Shown here piece by piece: positions 34,087 to 43,830 of a DNA stretch of 64,000 nucleotides. This DNA is from Cryptomeria japonica (taxonomy: Eukaryota; Streptophyta; Pinopsida; Cupressales; Cupressaceae), in NCBI RefSeq assembly GCF_030272615.1, contig NC_081413.1, positions 188,076,669 to 188,140,668 of the forward strand. The letters run 5' to 3'. Within the stretch, counting starts at the first letter, position 1. Each line of letters starts with the position of its first letter. Under the pieces are notes generated by a model. The model searched no databases. It saw only the letters and a program-made list of their open reading frames with translations, and had not been told where the DNA came from. The translations under genes were made by a program, and so were the position numbers.

Positions 34087-35266
34087 GCACTAGAGAGAGA
34101 GAGAAAGTTTTGAATTTAGAGGTAGCAATTTTCAGTAAAATCAGCCAATCTTCTGGATTTAAGCTGTTAAATACAATCAGGACAATCTCCCGAAATTTCA
34201 GAAAAAATGTCAGGGACCGTGGCGCTTCGGAGTGCACACGGTCCCGGCAACTTTTTTCGAAATTTGTAGGGATGAAAGTTATGATGATTTTAGAGCTAAT
34301 CTGAAAAAATTGAGTGGTTTTACGATCTGTAGATAGGCCAAATTAAAGTTGCAATCTCAAAATTGAACCCTACCAAGATTGTCGAAAAATGCAAAATTTG
34401 AATTTTGAAAAAGAGAGGGAAACTGAAATTTTGAATGTTATGATTTTAGAGGGAATGTCAAGAGCAATGCAAATTTTGAAATTTAAAAATTGACTCAATT
34501 TCACGCAAAATTCAATTTTGAAAGCGGAAATTAAAGTTGTTGTAATTAAGCACTTAATTTCAAAAGTCACAAATTGTAAGAATTTGAATAAAGCACCGAA
34601 ATTTCGAATGAATGCAAACACACTTTTCAGATTTAGGACAGTAAGAACACAATTTTGACACAAAATTTCAATTTCAATGATTTTTGAATGATTAGAAGTG
34701 TTAATCCAAGCAATCCCTAGACCAACTTTGACTTTAATTTTGAAAGTGTTATAATTGATAAAATCAGCCAAAATTCTGGATTTTAGCAGGAAAATACAGT
34801 AAGATCTAGCTCCCGAAATTTCGGAAAAAATGTCGGGGACGATGGCGCTCGGAGTGCACACGGTCCTCGCAACTTTTTTCCAAATTTTCAGGGATGAAAG
34901 ATATTGTGATTTTATTGCGGAATCCAAAGTTACAGCTGATTTGGTGATGTTTTGATCAGTGAGATTGTCGGACAAAGGTTGAATCAAGAGGGTTTCAAAA
35001 ATTAGGGTTTTGACACTTAACCACTTAATTTTCAAAATTAAAGCACAAATATGAATTGATAATTTGTAATAGAAGGGCAGATCTAAAACAAGCATTAACA
35101 TTTAGACATTTCGCAAGTTCAATTACTAAAAAGAAAATTTAGGGTTTTCATGCAATCAACCTCTAAAATTTGCAAAAGATCAAACATGGAAATGTAATCA
35201 AGGAATCCAATTTTCAGATCTAACCATGAATAATCAGAAAGGATGTTCACATCGGGTTCACCAAAA
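34087..35266 (-). other. E3 leader with internal direct repeat and candidate primer site
   Basis: The noncoding leader between the 5' LTR and the gag start. Two related blocks of about 170 bp (about 34130-34310 and 34755-34930) each contain the palindrome GGGAC...GGTCC. Next to the LTR, on the minus strand, TGGTGAACCCGATGTGAACA (plus 35244-35263) is in primer-site position; I cannot name the tRNA. No protein motif is seen. Confidence 0.65.
34213..34245. repeat. G+C-rich perfect 9-bp stem hairpin in the E3 leader
   Basis: GGGACCGTG pairs with CACGGTCCC around an inner GCGC/GTGC arm and a TTCGG-type loop. Related copies lie at 34836-34866, 29079-29107 and 35637-35665. Confidence 0.85.
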
Positions 35267-36625
35267 TGTAAAGCGGAAAATCGCAATCGAACCCTAGTTG
35301 TTCTCCCCTCTTCCAACTCTGAGGAGAGAGAAGGGAGAGTCACTAGGGTTGATGGTTTTCACTTGGGAGACTTTACATTCAAAAGAGGGGTTGAAACCCA
35401 CAAGATCCAATCCCACGCAATGCAAGATTGGATGCTAAATGAGTTTCAAGGGTTATGACAGCAAGGCTACCCTCTTTTGTAAAGAATGTGCATAGAAGAA
35501 TTAAGCTAGGAATGCATAGAAAGTGAGAAAGATTCGCTTATAAACTGAGATAGGAATATAGTATGAAGCTGCGGACCTGGAATTAGCAGTAAAATGTCGA
35601 TACGGCACTGTCCTGCAAATTTGAGTGAAAGTTGTCGGGACGATGGCGCCCGAGCGCCACGGTCCTTCGAAAAATCCGCGAAACGAAGGGGGATCTGTTC
35701 GTCTCTGCACAAGGATTCCAGATCTTCAATTTCAGCCGCGTACCTGCAACCTACACACATAAAAGCGAAGACGATTGGGGGGTTAGGGATTAGGGGTTTG
35801 CCTTTAGGTCAAACCCCAGTTTTGGAATTAACCAAGAAATGAGCAATGCTGTAAATGTAAATGTCTGTAATGTAAAACAAGTACTAATACCTTGTTGTAA
35901 GGATGTTTGTATCCTTATGTGTGAAGGTATAGATGTTGTATGTTGTATGTTGTAGTAGTATGTTGTAAGTGATCTCCTCTTCAATGGTTGAATCCTTGTC
36001 TTGAATGCAACACTTAGCCTTGAATGGAGACTTGAAATGATCAATTGCTTGAAGGAATGCTTGAATGCTTGAATGCTTGAGTATAGTTTCCACGCTTGTA
36101 CACATATGACCTTCTTACCCAAATGGGAGAGGAAAATGTAGTTTATATACTTGCCAATTAGGGTTAAAAGACTGATTTTTCCGACCTTAGGCCGACCAGG
36201 AAATATTATTTCCAATTTGCAAACAAAAAGACCCGAAGTCCCATAGGAGACCGGGCCCAAAATAGGGCCGGGGACCAGGGCACTGGGCGCCATGGTCCTG
36301 GGGGACCAGGGCGCTAGGCGCCATGGTCCTGGGGGACCAGGGCGCTGGGTGCCCTGGTCCTGAAGGACCAGGGCGCTGGGTGCCCTGGTCCTGAAGGATC
36401 AGGGCGCTGGGCGCTCTGGTCCTGAAGGACTAGGGCGCTGGGCGCTCTGGTCCCACCTCCCAGGACAGCAGGGTGCAAAGGAGGTTCAGGCCAGGGTGCT
36501 TGAAAATGCAGTTTTTGGTGTCGTGGACAAGTTTCGGGGTCTTCATTCAGGTTCCGTGTTGCGTCGCCATCGTGAAGACCGAAATGCAGTCGAAATTGCA
36601 AGTGTCGCAATTTTAGGACGCTACA
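35267..36625 (-). repeat. E3 5' LTR (right)
   Basis: 1359 bp and collinear with the left LTR except for about 151 bp of extra 31-bp units at 36271-36452. The remaining differences are scattered, mainly transitions. Confidence 0.95.
36271..36452. repeat. 31-bp minisatellite of hairpin units in one E3 LTR
   Basis: Six units starting at 36271, 36302, 36333, 36364, 36395 and 36426 (the last one shorter). Each reads GGACCAGGGCGC, a short centre, then GCGCC-like and TGGTCC, so every unit can fold on itself. The left LTR has one unit with four extra bases, which accounts almost exactly for the LTR length difference. Confidence 0.93.
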
Positions 36626-36630
36626 ATTCC
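36626..36630. repeat. Target-site duplication of E3, right copy
   Basis: ATTCC matches 28705-28709. Confidence 0.95.
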
Positions 36631-37203
36631 ACCAAGAGTAAAGCTCTCAAGTGTTACAACAATAGGACTCAAAGAATTATGGAAAGTATCAATGTAAGAG
36701 TTGATGAATCCTCTGAGAAAAATGAGGAAACCGGTAGTGAGCAAGCTGTAAATGAACCGGTTGCAACCTTCTGGGAACCGGTTGTCAGTCAACCAAGTAC
36801 CAGTAACAGTGTTCCTAAACTGGTGAATGTTGATACTGATGAAGATGAGGATGAAGAGGAAAAGCAAGAAGAACCAATCAAGACCATTCCTCGGTATGTC
36901 AAGCTGAATTATGATCCTAAGCAGATCATAGCAAATAAGGATGTAGGAATCCTTACAAGAAGAAAGATTAGAGAAAAATCATGTATGATCTCTGAATTTG
37001 AGCCTAAATCATTCAAAGAGGCTCATAAAGATGAAGATTGGATCAAGGCAGTGGAAGAGGAACTTGACCAGATAGAGAAAAATGGTACATGGTCCTTGGT
37101 ACCTAGACCAAAGCATAAAAATGTCATTGGCACCAAATGGGTGTTCAGAAACAAGCTGAATGAGGATGGCATAGTGATTAGGAACAAAGCTAGATTGGTG
37201 TAA
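36631..37203 (+). pseudogene. E2 integrase C-terminus, linker and start of RT
   Basis: E2 coding resumes after E3: KSKALKCYNNRT, an acidic Glu/Asp-rich linker, then RKIREKSCMISEFEPKSFKE and the RT opening [17 protein letters not shown] with NKARLV. A stop at 37201-37203 follows directly. A longer open frame reaching back to 36496 is a chance fusion across the E3 LTR and is not a gene. Confidence 0.9.
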
Positions 37204-38535
37204 AAAGGATATGCTCAAGAAGAAGGAGAAGACTATGGAGAAACCTTTGCTCCTATAGCCAGATTGGAAGGAGTTTGTATGCTTCTTGCATATGCAACTT
37301 TTAAAGGCTTCAAAGTATATCAAATGGATGTAAAATCTGCATTCCTAAATGGTGTACTTGAAGAGGAGGTGTATATTGAGCAACCAGATGGGTTTGCCCT
37401 ATTTGAAGATAGTGACATGGTATGTAGGCTACATAAAGCCTTATATGGTCTAAAGCAAGCACCTAGGGCACGGTATGAGCGCCTACATTCCCATCTTGTG
37501 AAGATTGGATTTGAGAGAACAAGTGAAGATAGCAATATCTACTTGAAGTCTGAAGGAGATCAGATCCTGATCTGTGAGGTATTTGTTGATGATATTATCT
37601 TTGGTGGTGATGACAAGATGTGTCATGAGTTTGCTGGAGAGATGAAGGAAGAGTTTGAGATGTCACTCATAGGGGAGATTAAGTTCTTCATTGGACTACA
37701 GATTCAAGATATGAAGGATGGAATCTTTATCACTCAGTCCAAATATGTCAAAGAGGTGTTGAAGACCTTTGGCGTGGAAGATAGCAAACTGGTTGGTACA
37801 TCGATGGTGACTGGTTGTAAACTATCCAAAGAGGATGACTCTGCATTGGTTGATGAGAAGGAATACCGATCAATGATTGGTAAGTTGCATTATGTAGTGC
37901 ATAGCAGATCGGATATTGCACATGCAGTTGGCATTACTGCAAGGTTCCAAAAAAGTCCAAGAGAATCCCACTTGGTTGCAGTCAAGCGGAATCTTAGGTA
38001 TCTGAAGGGGACTGCTGACTATGGATTGTGGTATCCATATAGCAAGGACTTCAACTTGAAAGTGTTCACAGATGCTGATTGGGCTGGTAATGTTGATGAC
38101 CGGAAGAGCACAACCGGTGGTTCATTCTTCCTTGGTGGTAGACTAGTCTCATGGATGAGTAAAAAGCAGAGTTGTATCTCTCAGTCTACAGCGGAAGTAG
38201 AGTATGTTGCAGCCTTCATAAACTGCACTCAGAAAATTTGGATGAAGCATGTACTGAAAGGCTTCAAAATCCCTGTACCTAAACTGGTAAGTATATTCTG
38301 TGATAACACAAGTGCTATCAATATTTCAAAGAATCCGGTTTTACATTCTAAAACCAAGAACTTTGAGTTTAAGTATCATTTCTTAGGGGAAAAGGTTCAG
38401 AACAAAGAGATTGCACTAGGGCATGTGTCCAGTAAGGAGCAGTTAGTAGACATATTCACCAAGCCTCTTCCAAAGACTACATTTACACACTTAAGAGGTA
38501 AATTAGGGGTACTGCCCCTTCAAGAGGTGAACTAA
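37204..38535 (+). pseudogene. E2 reverse transcriptase and RNase H
   Basis: A nearly intact domain pair: [60 protein letters not shown] (usual tryptophan replaced by arginine), catalytic FVDDIIFGGD, GEIKFFIGLQIQ, then RNase H with FTDADWAGN, TAEVEYVAA, FCDNTSAINIS and VDIFTKPLPK, ending at the natural TAA after GVLPLQEVN. From 37264 it is open for 423 codons. RT copies the RNA and RNase H removes it. Confidence 0.94.
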
Positions 38536-38739
38536 AGGTATATTCTCCACATCAGTCATGCATTGCATAGTCAAATCTTTCTTCAGGATTAATGTGTTGA
38601 AGGATGCTACTCCTCAGGGGGAGCAACATAATGGAACCAAGAAGCTTGTGCCTCCACTTTGGTATTGTTGTCAAAGGGGGAGAAGATGTGAAGTGGCAAG
38701 ATATCTTTGTATATTGCCATCAATGCCAAAGGGGGAGAT
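38536..38739 (+). other. E2 3' noncoding segment with repeated purine tracts
   Basis: G-rich purine tracts lie near 38618, 38674 and 38728. The last, AAAGGGGGAGA, lies next to the 3' LTR and is the polypurine tract. The layout matches E1 (8983-9377). Confidence 0.85.
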
Positions 38740-40222
38740 TGTTGGCATTATGTGAACTGGTATGTGGACATAATGACATTGTATGTTGTCATTGATGTCA
38801 ATATGTTGAAAAGGTATGAACTGGCATATGTGAGAACTAGTATAACTCTGTGAACTAGCATTTGTGCCAAAGTGAAGCGGTGTGCTTGTTCAAGGTGAAC
38901 CGGCATATGGTTATGGGAACTGGCACATGGAAGCATTGTATGACTACTGGTTGGTAGTCTCAACTTTAGGGTTTTTAGTTGAAGTGCTTCAAGTCTGTAT
39001 TGCTCAATCAGTGATCTTTGTGTAATGAGTAAGCAGTATAACAAAGAATAGATCGTGTTGCCACATCAGCCTTATGCGCATGAAGGATCTTGCATGAAGA
39101 AGACTATCCCTATCTACCTCGGGAATGTGCGAAGTTTGTAAACGGTGAAAACGCGTGATGGATTATCAGCCGCCATGAAATTGGTGGATAATGAATGATG
39201 GAGAATGTCTTGAGATTTATTCAAAGATCTGTTGCATTTAATATAGTATGATCAACGGTCAGGATTGAATTGTTTGAATTCCTTAACCTAAAAGGTCTAG
39301 GGTTTAGGGTTTATGCTACTGACCTGTCTGTTGTCCTATAAGGTCGATGTTGTGATTCTTTCAGAGGTTGTTGGCAAAAGTTGTGTGTGAGTATCCAAGA
39401 GAAGGGATACGAGGTCCTTGCCAGACCAGAGGAGAGAAGTGATACCTGCAGATTGTAAGTGCAGAAGGTGAAGAGGAGCTTAAGCAGATCTACATTGGCA
39501 TTGAGTGTTGTTACCATATCATTGTAATACCTGTTGATCTCTAACCACCTCAACAGTTGGAAAATCCCCTAACAGGGTAGCCTTAATTGACTTGTTGTAA
39601 ATCCCTTAACAGGGTAACTCAAAGTTATTAAGATCTGGAAAGCTAGAGAGCTCTGGAAATCCTTTAGCTATTGAGTTCTTGAAATCCTCTAACAAGGTAC
39701 CCTTAACAGGGTTTAACCCTTAACCGGGTATTGTAGCCATCCCTTAACCAGGTGATCTCTAACAAGATCGATTCCTAGTAGAACCTTTTGTAATGTCTTT
39801 AACCGGACAAGGCTTCTAACAGAGCAGACTTTCAAAAATATGTGTGTCATATGTGATGCTTTTATCTTGTGATGCTTTGTTATTTCCTGTTAAGCATATG
39901 ATGGTTTTGTGTTTTATGCCTATCAATAAAACATGTTGAACTAGCTATTGTGAAGATATGATGATAGATTACCTATTCATGCATAAGGGTGAAATGGTAG
40001 TGTAGTTTTGAGTTGAGTGGAAAACTCAGTAAGTAACCGGTTTACGATTGTTTTAGTTGTTTTGAGTTTTACCGGTTGCACTCTGTCTCAAACCAGTGTC
40101 ACTATTTGCCAGTCATTTAGAGTAATTGCTGCTAAACTAGTTTAGGCCTATATTTTGTCTGTACTGATTCACCCCCCCTCTCAGTACCGGTTTGGTACTA
40201 TTCATTCATCATTGAGTTATCA
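38740..40222 (+). repeat. E2 3' LTR
   Basis: 1483 bp. Compared with the 5' LTR it has an extra short stretch near 38840 and lacks about 70 bp at about 39835, including the GTGGTTTTTCCC inverted repeat; short A runs at the deletion ends suggest microhomology. CTTTG follows at 40223-40227. Confidence 0.94.
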
Positions 40223-40475
40223 CTTTGCGGAGTAATCTTCATCAACATTGATTAAAATAGGGTGTGAAAGGCATAATCTAATTAGACCCTTCATTTTATG
40301 ATCCATAACATCATATTGAACAACCAAAGTAGGATTTTAATGCCTAAAAATATTCTCATCAATAACATCTAATAGATCTTTGATTTATTAACAAATCGTT
40401 CATCTTCAACTTCCACATCTCAAAAGTATTTCCATGAAATTTCTCTACCTCTATTCTCCTTGATGAACTTGCCAT
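40223..40475 (-). pseudogene. Old copia gag, first part
   Basis: On the minus strand ATG at 40475 opens MASSSRRIEVEKFHGNTFEM, a typical plant copia gag start. A frame slip and stops occur around 40390-40330, then a KMKGLIRLCL block runs up to the E2 junction and continues at 24917. It belongs to an element older than E2. Confidence 0.82.
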
Positions 40476-40583
40476 CTGAAAATTCTTGTAACAATATCAC
40501 AAAGTATCTTCTACACAAGCTCCAACTCAAATCTGTATTATTTAAAAAATCCTATAAGCCACAACTGAAACTAAAGGTGATAA

Positions 40584-40596
40584 GGCTCTAATAGTA
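40584..40596 (-). other. Degenerate copia primer site
   Basis: In plus orientation GGCTCTAATAGTA stands where GGCTCTGATACCA is expected, between the gag leader and the TG at 40599. Confidence 0.6.
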
Positions 40597-40598
40597 CT

Positions 40599-41100
40599 TG
40601 AAGGAAATATATGGTTGTGAAACAACTTCCTACACTAACCTTGAGAGGAGTGTATTGAATTTTTTTATTTATTTTTATAAATTTATATAAACCTAACATA
40701 AATAAACATAAGTAGCACGTATATCACAACACAATGGTTTATGTGGGAAAAACCTTTTCGAAAGAAAACCTCACACTTTAATATATTATTAAAAAATCAA
40801 CAAGATTTACAATATACTTGCAAAGAAAGTTAATTGGATTAATGATTTTACTTGGCCTTTACGTTACCCTCATTCATAGGATCTGAATACGGCGCCTTAT
40901 GCCACTGTCACTTTGTGTTCCCTTTTCTCTTTTTAAGGTGATGGATAAATAACATATTATGCCTGATTGGTAAAATAAGTAGACTCTATAATGCGATTTC
41001 ATGGGATGTTTGAAGTGTTTTGAGAGCTTTGTGTTCATTTAAGCCTCCTTTTTCAGATCCTTGGATTTGGGTTGTGATTTCTCCATTTCATTTTCCTCCC
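40599..41100 (-). repeat. Probable 5' LTR of the old minus-strand copia, outer end unresolved
   Basis: It starts TGAAGG beside the degenerate primer site. Near 40745 it has a GGGAAAAACC motif, the reverse complement of the GGTTTTTCCC found in the E1 and E2 LTRs. No second copy is in the window, so its far end is a guess. Confidence 0.5.
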
Positions 41101-41233
41101 TTAATATTCAAAGAGATAACTTCTAAAATCTCAAAGGTTGTTCCATAGGTTGCATCCTGTCCTGCACCTATGAAAATTCTTGACTATCATGTTCTTAAGG
41201 TGAAAACCTTATTGGAGATCAACATTTTTTTTT

Positions 41234-41250
41234 TGGCACGCCCGGTGGGA
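41234..41250 (+). other. Gypsy-type primer binding site after a plus-strand LTR end
   Basis: TGGCACGCCCGGTGGGA follows a T run and an LTR-like end ATCAACA at 41224. Position and sequence fit a Tat-type gypsy element running rightward. The LTR upstream has no partner here. Confidence 0.6.
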
Positions 41251-41299
41251 CTCCAAAAGTTCTTTTTTCATATGAGAATATTGTTTGCTAGATGACATG

Positions 41300-42180
41300 A
41301 TGGATAGTTATTTCAATACATATTTGTAAATGGCCATGGAGGATACATTTATGGCGCTATATCCTAAAGACTCTATTTGTCCAACAACTTGGGAGATGTT
41401 GCATGACTTTCAACAAAAAATGGAGGCTACTGAGATTGAAGAAAAGCAATGCCAAAACATACATTCATCTTACACCCATGCACAAAACCATGTCATGAAG
41501 AAGAAATGAAGGCAAAATCGCCAACCGTAGTCTCCTACTTGATGATCACAAAAGATTTTAATGAGAAAAGATGTTCTCCAAAAATGATGATCCCTAACCA
41601 AGATTGACATTTCCCTCTTCCTTTCTTAGAGATATTTTTGCCAACTAGTATTTTGTGCCCCAAAACCATCTTGCTTTACAAAGGTAGATAATTAATTTGG
41701 AGCTCAAGTCATTCTCACAATCAACAAGAAGATACTTTGCAACCCAATAACATATTGAAGTCCCTTGGTTCAAACTTGATGCAAGAAAAATTACGTAAAG
41801 GAGTATCCCTAGGACCACAAAGAGTTCTTCCCTAGAAAAGCTCAACAGTTTCAATCAAAAACTACAATTATCAGCAATCATTCAAGGTGGAAGTAAAGTT
41901 GCATGATCATCTAGTCAATGAGGCAGATGATGATAATTTTTGGGATGAATTGGAACATTTTTGTTTCATTGATTTTAGTTGAGTTCCAGTTAGAGCAAAT
42001 AAAGGACGATTATCCTCTTGAGAGCGGTATCAAAGAAGAAAACCCAAAAAAGTGCTTGAAACTAGTCAGCAAAGAAGTGAAGACTTTAAAGGTCATCACA
42101 TTTAATGAAGAGCTTAGTGCACATTGTATCGAACTTTCATGTGGATGCTTGATTAGAGATCTCACGGAGTGGTGAGTAGA
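41300..42180 (+). pseudogene. Gypsy gag N-terminal remnant
   Basis: Downstream of the primer site the plus strand reads in pieces: an opening rich in Met and Asp, DTFMALYPKD, TTWEMLHDFQQKMEA, then past stops a S-F-S-Q-S-T-R-R-Y-F segment and WFKLDARK, and an acidic part from about 41918. Many stops and shifts interrupt it. Position right after the primer site and composition suggest gag, but no diagnostic gag core remains. Confidence 0.4.
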
Positions 42181-43029
42181 ATAAATAATTAAAGTTACCA
42201 TCGCATCAACAAATGGTCAAGATCCTCCAAAGGTAAAGTCATCTATCCTATCATCTCTAGGAAATTTTTTCTTCATGATTACATACATCATACTTCCTAG
42301 TAGGTATGAAGATTCTTGTGATGAATGCCTATTATGTTCCCCTTTTCGCTAAAAATATGAAAAGAAAAAAGAGCTTAGGGTGAAAGGGAAATTATTTTGA
42401 AACCCCAGTTAATGGTTTCATTTAGCATGTAAATAAGGCTGGTTAGGGTAGGTTAGATTAGTATTTTTGTTTTCAAAGAAGCGTTATTGCACATTCGCTT
42501 GTCCTTGTGGGTAGGCATGTATAAATTTTATTTTCCCTAAGTGCCTCATGCACATGTTTTTTTTTATGGAAGCATTTGTTTTCTCAAGTCTTTTGCAAGT
42601 CATTTCTCGAAATACCTTGGACTTCTTTTGGAAAGGCGAAAGTGATATTACATGACATAGGAAATATCAAAAGTTTCCAAAAAAAAGGGAAAAAACTCAA
42701 TGTTAGTAAATGATCATACAAAGTAGGTATCCCCTTCTCATTCACTAGTTTCTTATACAGTGAATGGTAGCCTTCATTTGTTCATTATTTATAGAATTAA
42801 AGAAAGAGACAATAAAGAACAACGTTAGATAAACAAATTTGCCTTATGCATCATTGAAGTGAAATTCTATGCATTTTTCATAAATTTAAAGAAGGAAAAG
42901 AGGAAAATGATATCCATACAATAATTTAGTAAAGGTCATATAGATTTTTATATATATTTCATAAAGCGATATTTATAGATCTATATATATCATTTTCTAA
43001 AAAAGAGGCAAAATCATAAGAGTATGTTA
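42181..43029. other. Unassigned
   Basis: A+T-rich with short purine and T runs; no coding frame or repeat partner was found. Confidence 0.3.
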
Positions 43030-43830
43030 TTTTTCTTTTGACATTGGTGTATGCAGCATCTAGTGGGAGAAGATAGACCCAATTCTTGAGTTAGTCAGAT
43101 GTGTTTTGACTTTTGTCCTCATCCTCAAAATCATCTGACCACTTGTTCCCTTTAGAATCCAATTTCTATTCAAAGACCATGTTCCTGAACTCTTATATCC
43201 ATTCCATATCCAGTGTTAGGTCCTCTCTCGAAAGCCTTTTGAGAAATTTGCATGCAAGGATGAAATGGGCCTGATGTTCTTCAAGTAACATGGTGCATAA
43301 ATTGCCAACAAAGGGAATCCATGGCACAACTGCATCTCTTTCTACAAAAGCTTTCAATTCAGTCATGGTAGGAAGCCCAATCCCATACTATGCATACTTC
43401 AGAACCTAGTCCAACCCACCAATAAGCTCATTCCCAAATAGCCCATGGGTTATTTTGGCTATAATGGGTATTGGTTTGCCCAAATATAGTAGTGATCCTA
43501 TGAAACATGACACAATATTTGTGTTGACCCGATATCTATACTCATTGGCAAGGAAGTGTTCTCCAAGTATTAATTTCATTGCTGCAATAACTAGGTCATT
43601 GTTTGTCCCTACTAAGCGTTCAAGGTGAACGTTGCTAATTCTCCCTAGGAAGGCCTATTAGATCTTCATCATTGTTAGCCTTATGGGAGAATCCATCATA
43701 ACATTTCAATGCATTTCCTCTTTGCTAATCACTTCATAAGCAACCTAATTTTGGGATGATCTTGAGATTAGTAAAGGCCTGCTTTTATAGATGGGCTAGC
43801 CTTTTCGCACAAGTCAACCTTTACTCCTAC
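43030..43830 (-). pseudogene. Unidentified minus-strand coding remnant
   Basis: In one minus-strand phase, about 43620-43150 reads as plausible protein: LILGEHFLANEYRYRVNT, FIGSLLYLGKPIPIIAKIT, GIGLPTMTELKAFVERDAVV, PWIPFVGNLCTMLLEEHQAH and LACKFLKRLSREDL, broken by TAG codons, two of them at about 43412 and 43397. The order of charged and hydrophobic blocks is unlike random translation. I know no family for it. It lies among gypsy fragments, so an element-encoded accessory protein is the simplest guess. Confidence 0.45.

Larger units (their letters stand above)
28710..36625 (-). mobile_element. E3, non-autonomous gypsy-type element encoding only gag-protease
   Basis: A 7.9 kb minus-strand element with LTRs at 28710-29916 and 35267-36625 (TGTAAAG...GCTACA in plus orientation) and ATTCC duplications. 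On the minus strand a candidate primer site follows the right LTR, then a long leader, one gag-protease frame, about 1 kb of noncoding sequence, a purine tract and the left LTR. There is no RT, RNase H or integrase motif anywhere inside, so it must borrow them from a partner. LTR divergence is about 2 percent by eye outside the 31-bp repeat block, younger than E2, as nesting requires. Confidence 0.95.
24918..40222 (+). mobile_element. E2, Ty1/copia LTR retrotransposon carrying nested E3
   Basis: 15.3 kb including the 7.9 kb insertion E3. Its LTRs (24918-26451, 38740-40222) begin TGTTGG and end ATCA, with CTTTG on both sides. It has the initiator-Met primer site and gag, knuckle, protease, integrase, RT and RNase H in copia order; E3 splits it in the integrase C-terminal region. 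LTR divergence is about 4 percent by eye plus indels, so E2 looks older than E1 and E3. The coding region has four or five stops but long open stretches. It shares LTR motifs with E1 yet is clearly a different family. Confidence 0.96.

Noticed and set aside
36314-36610. Minus-strand Pro/Ala/Ser-rich frame
   Set aside because: Produced by translating the 31-bp minisatellite in the E3 LTR.
36496-36630. N-terminal extension of the E2 frame
   Set aside because: It reads through the E3 LTR and joins E2 coding sequence only by chance.
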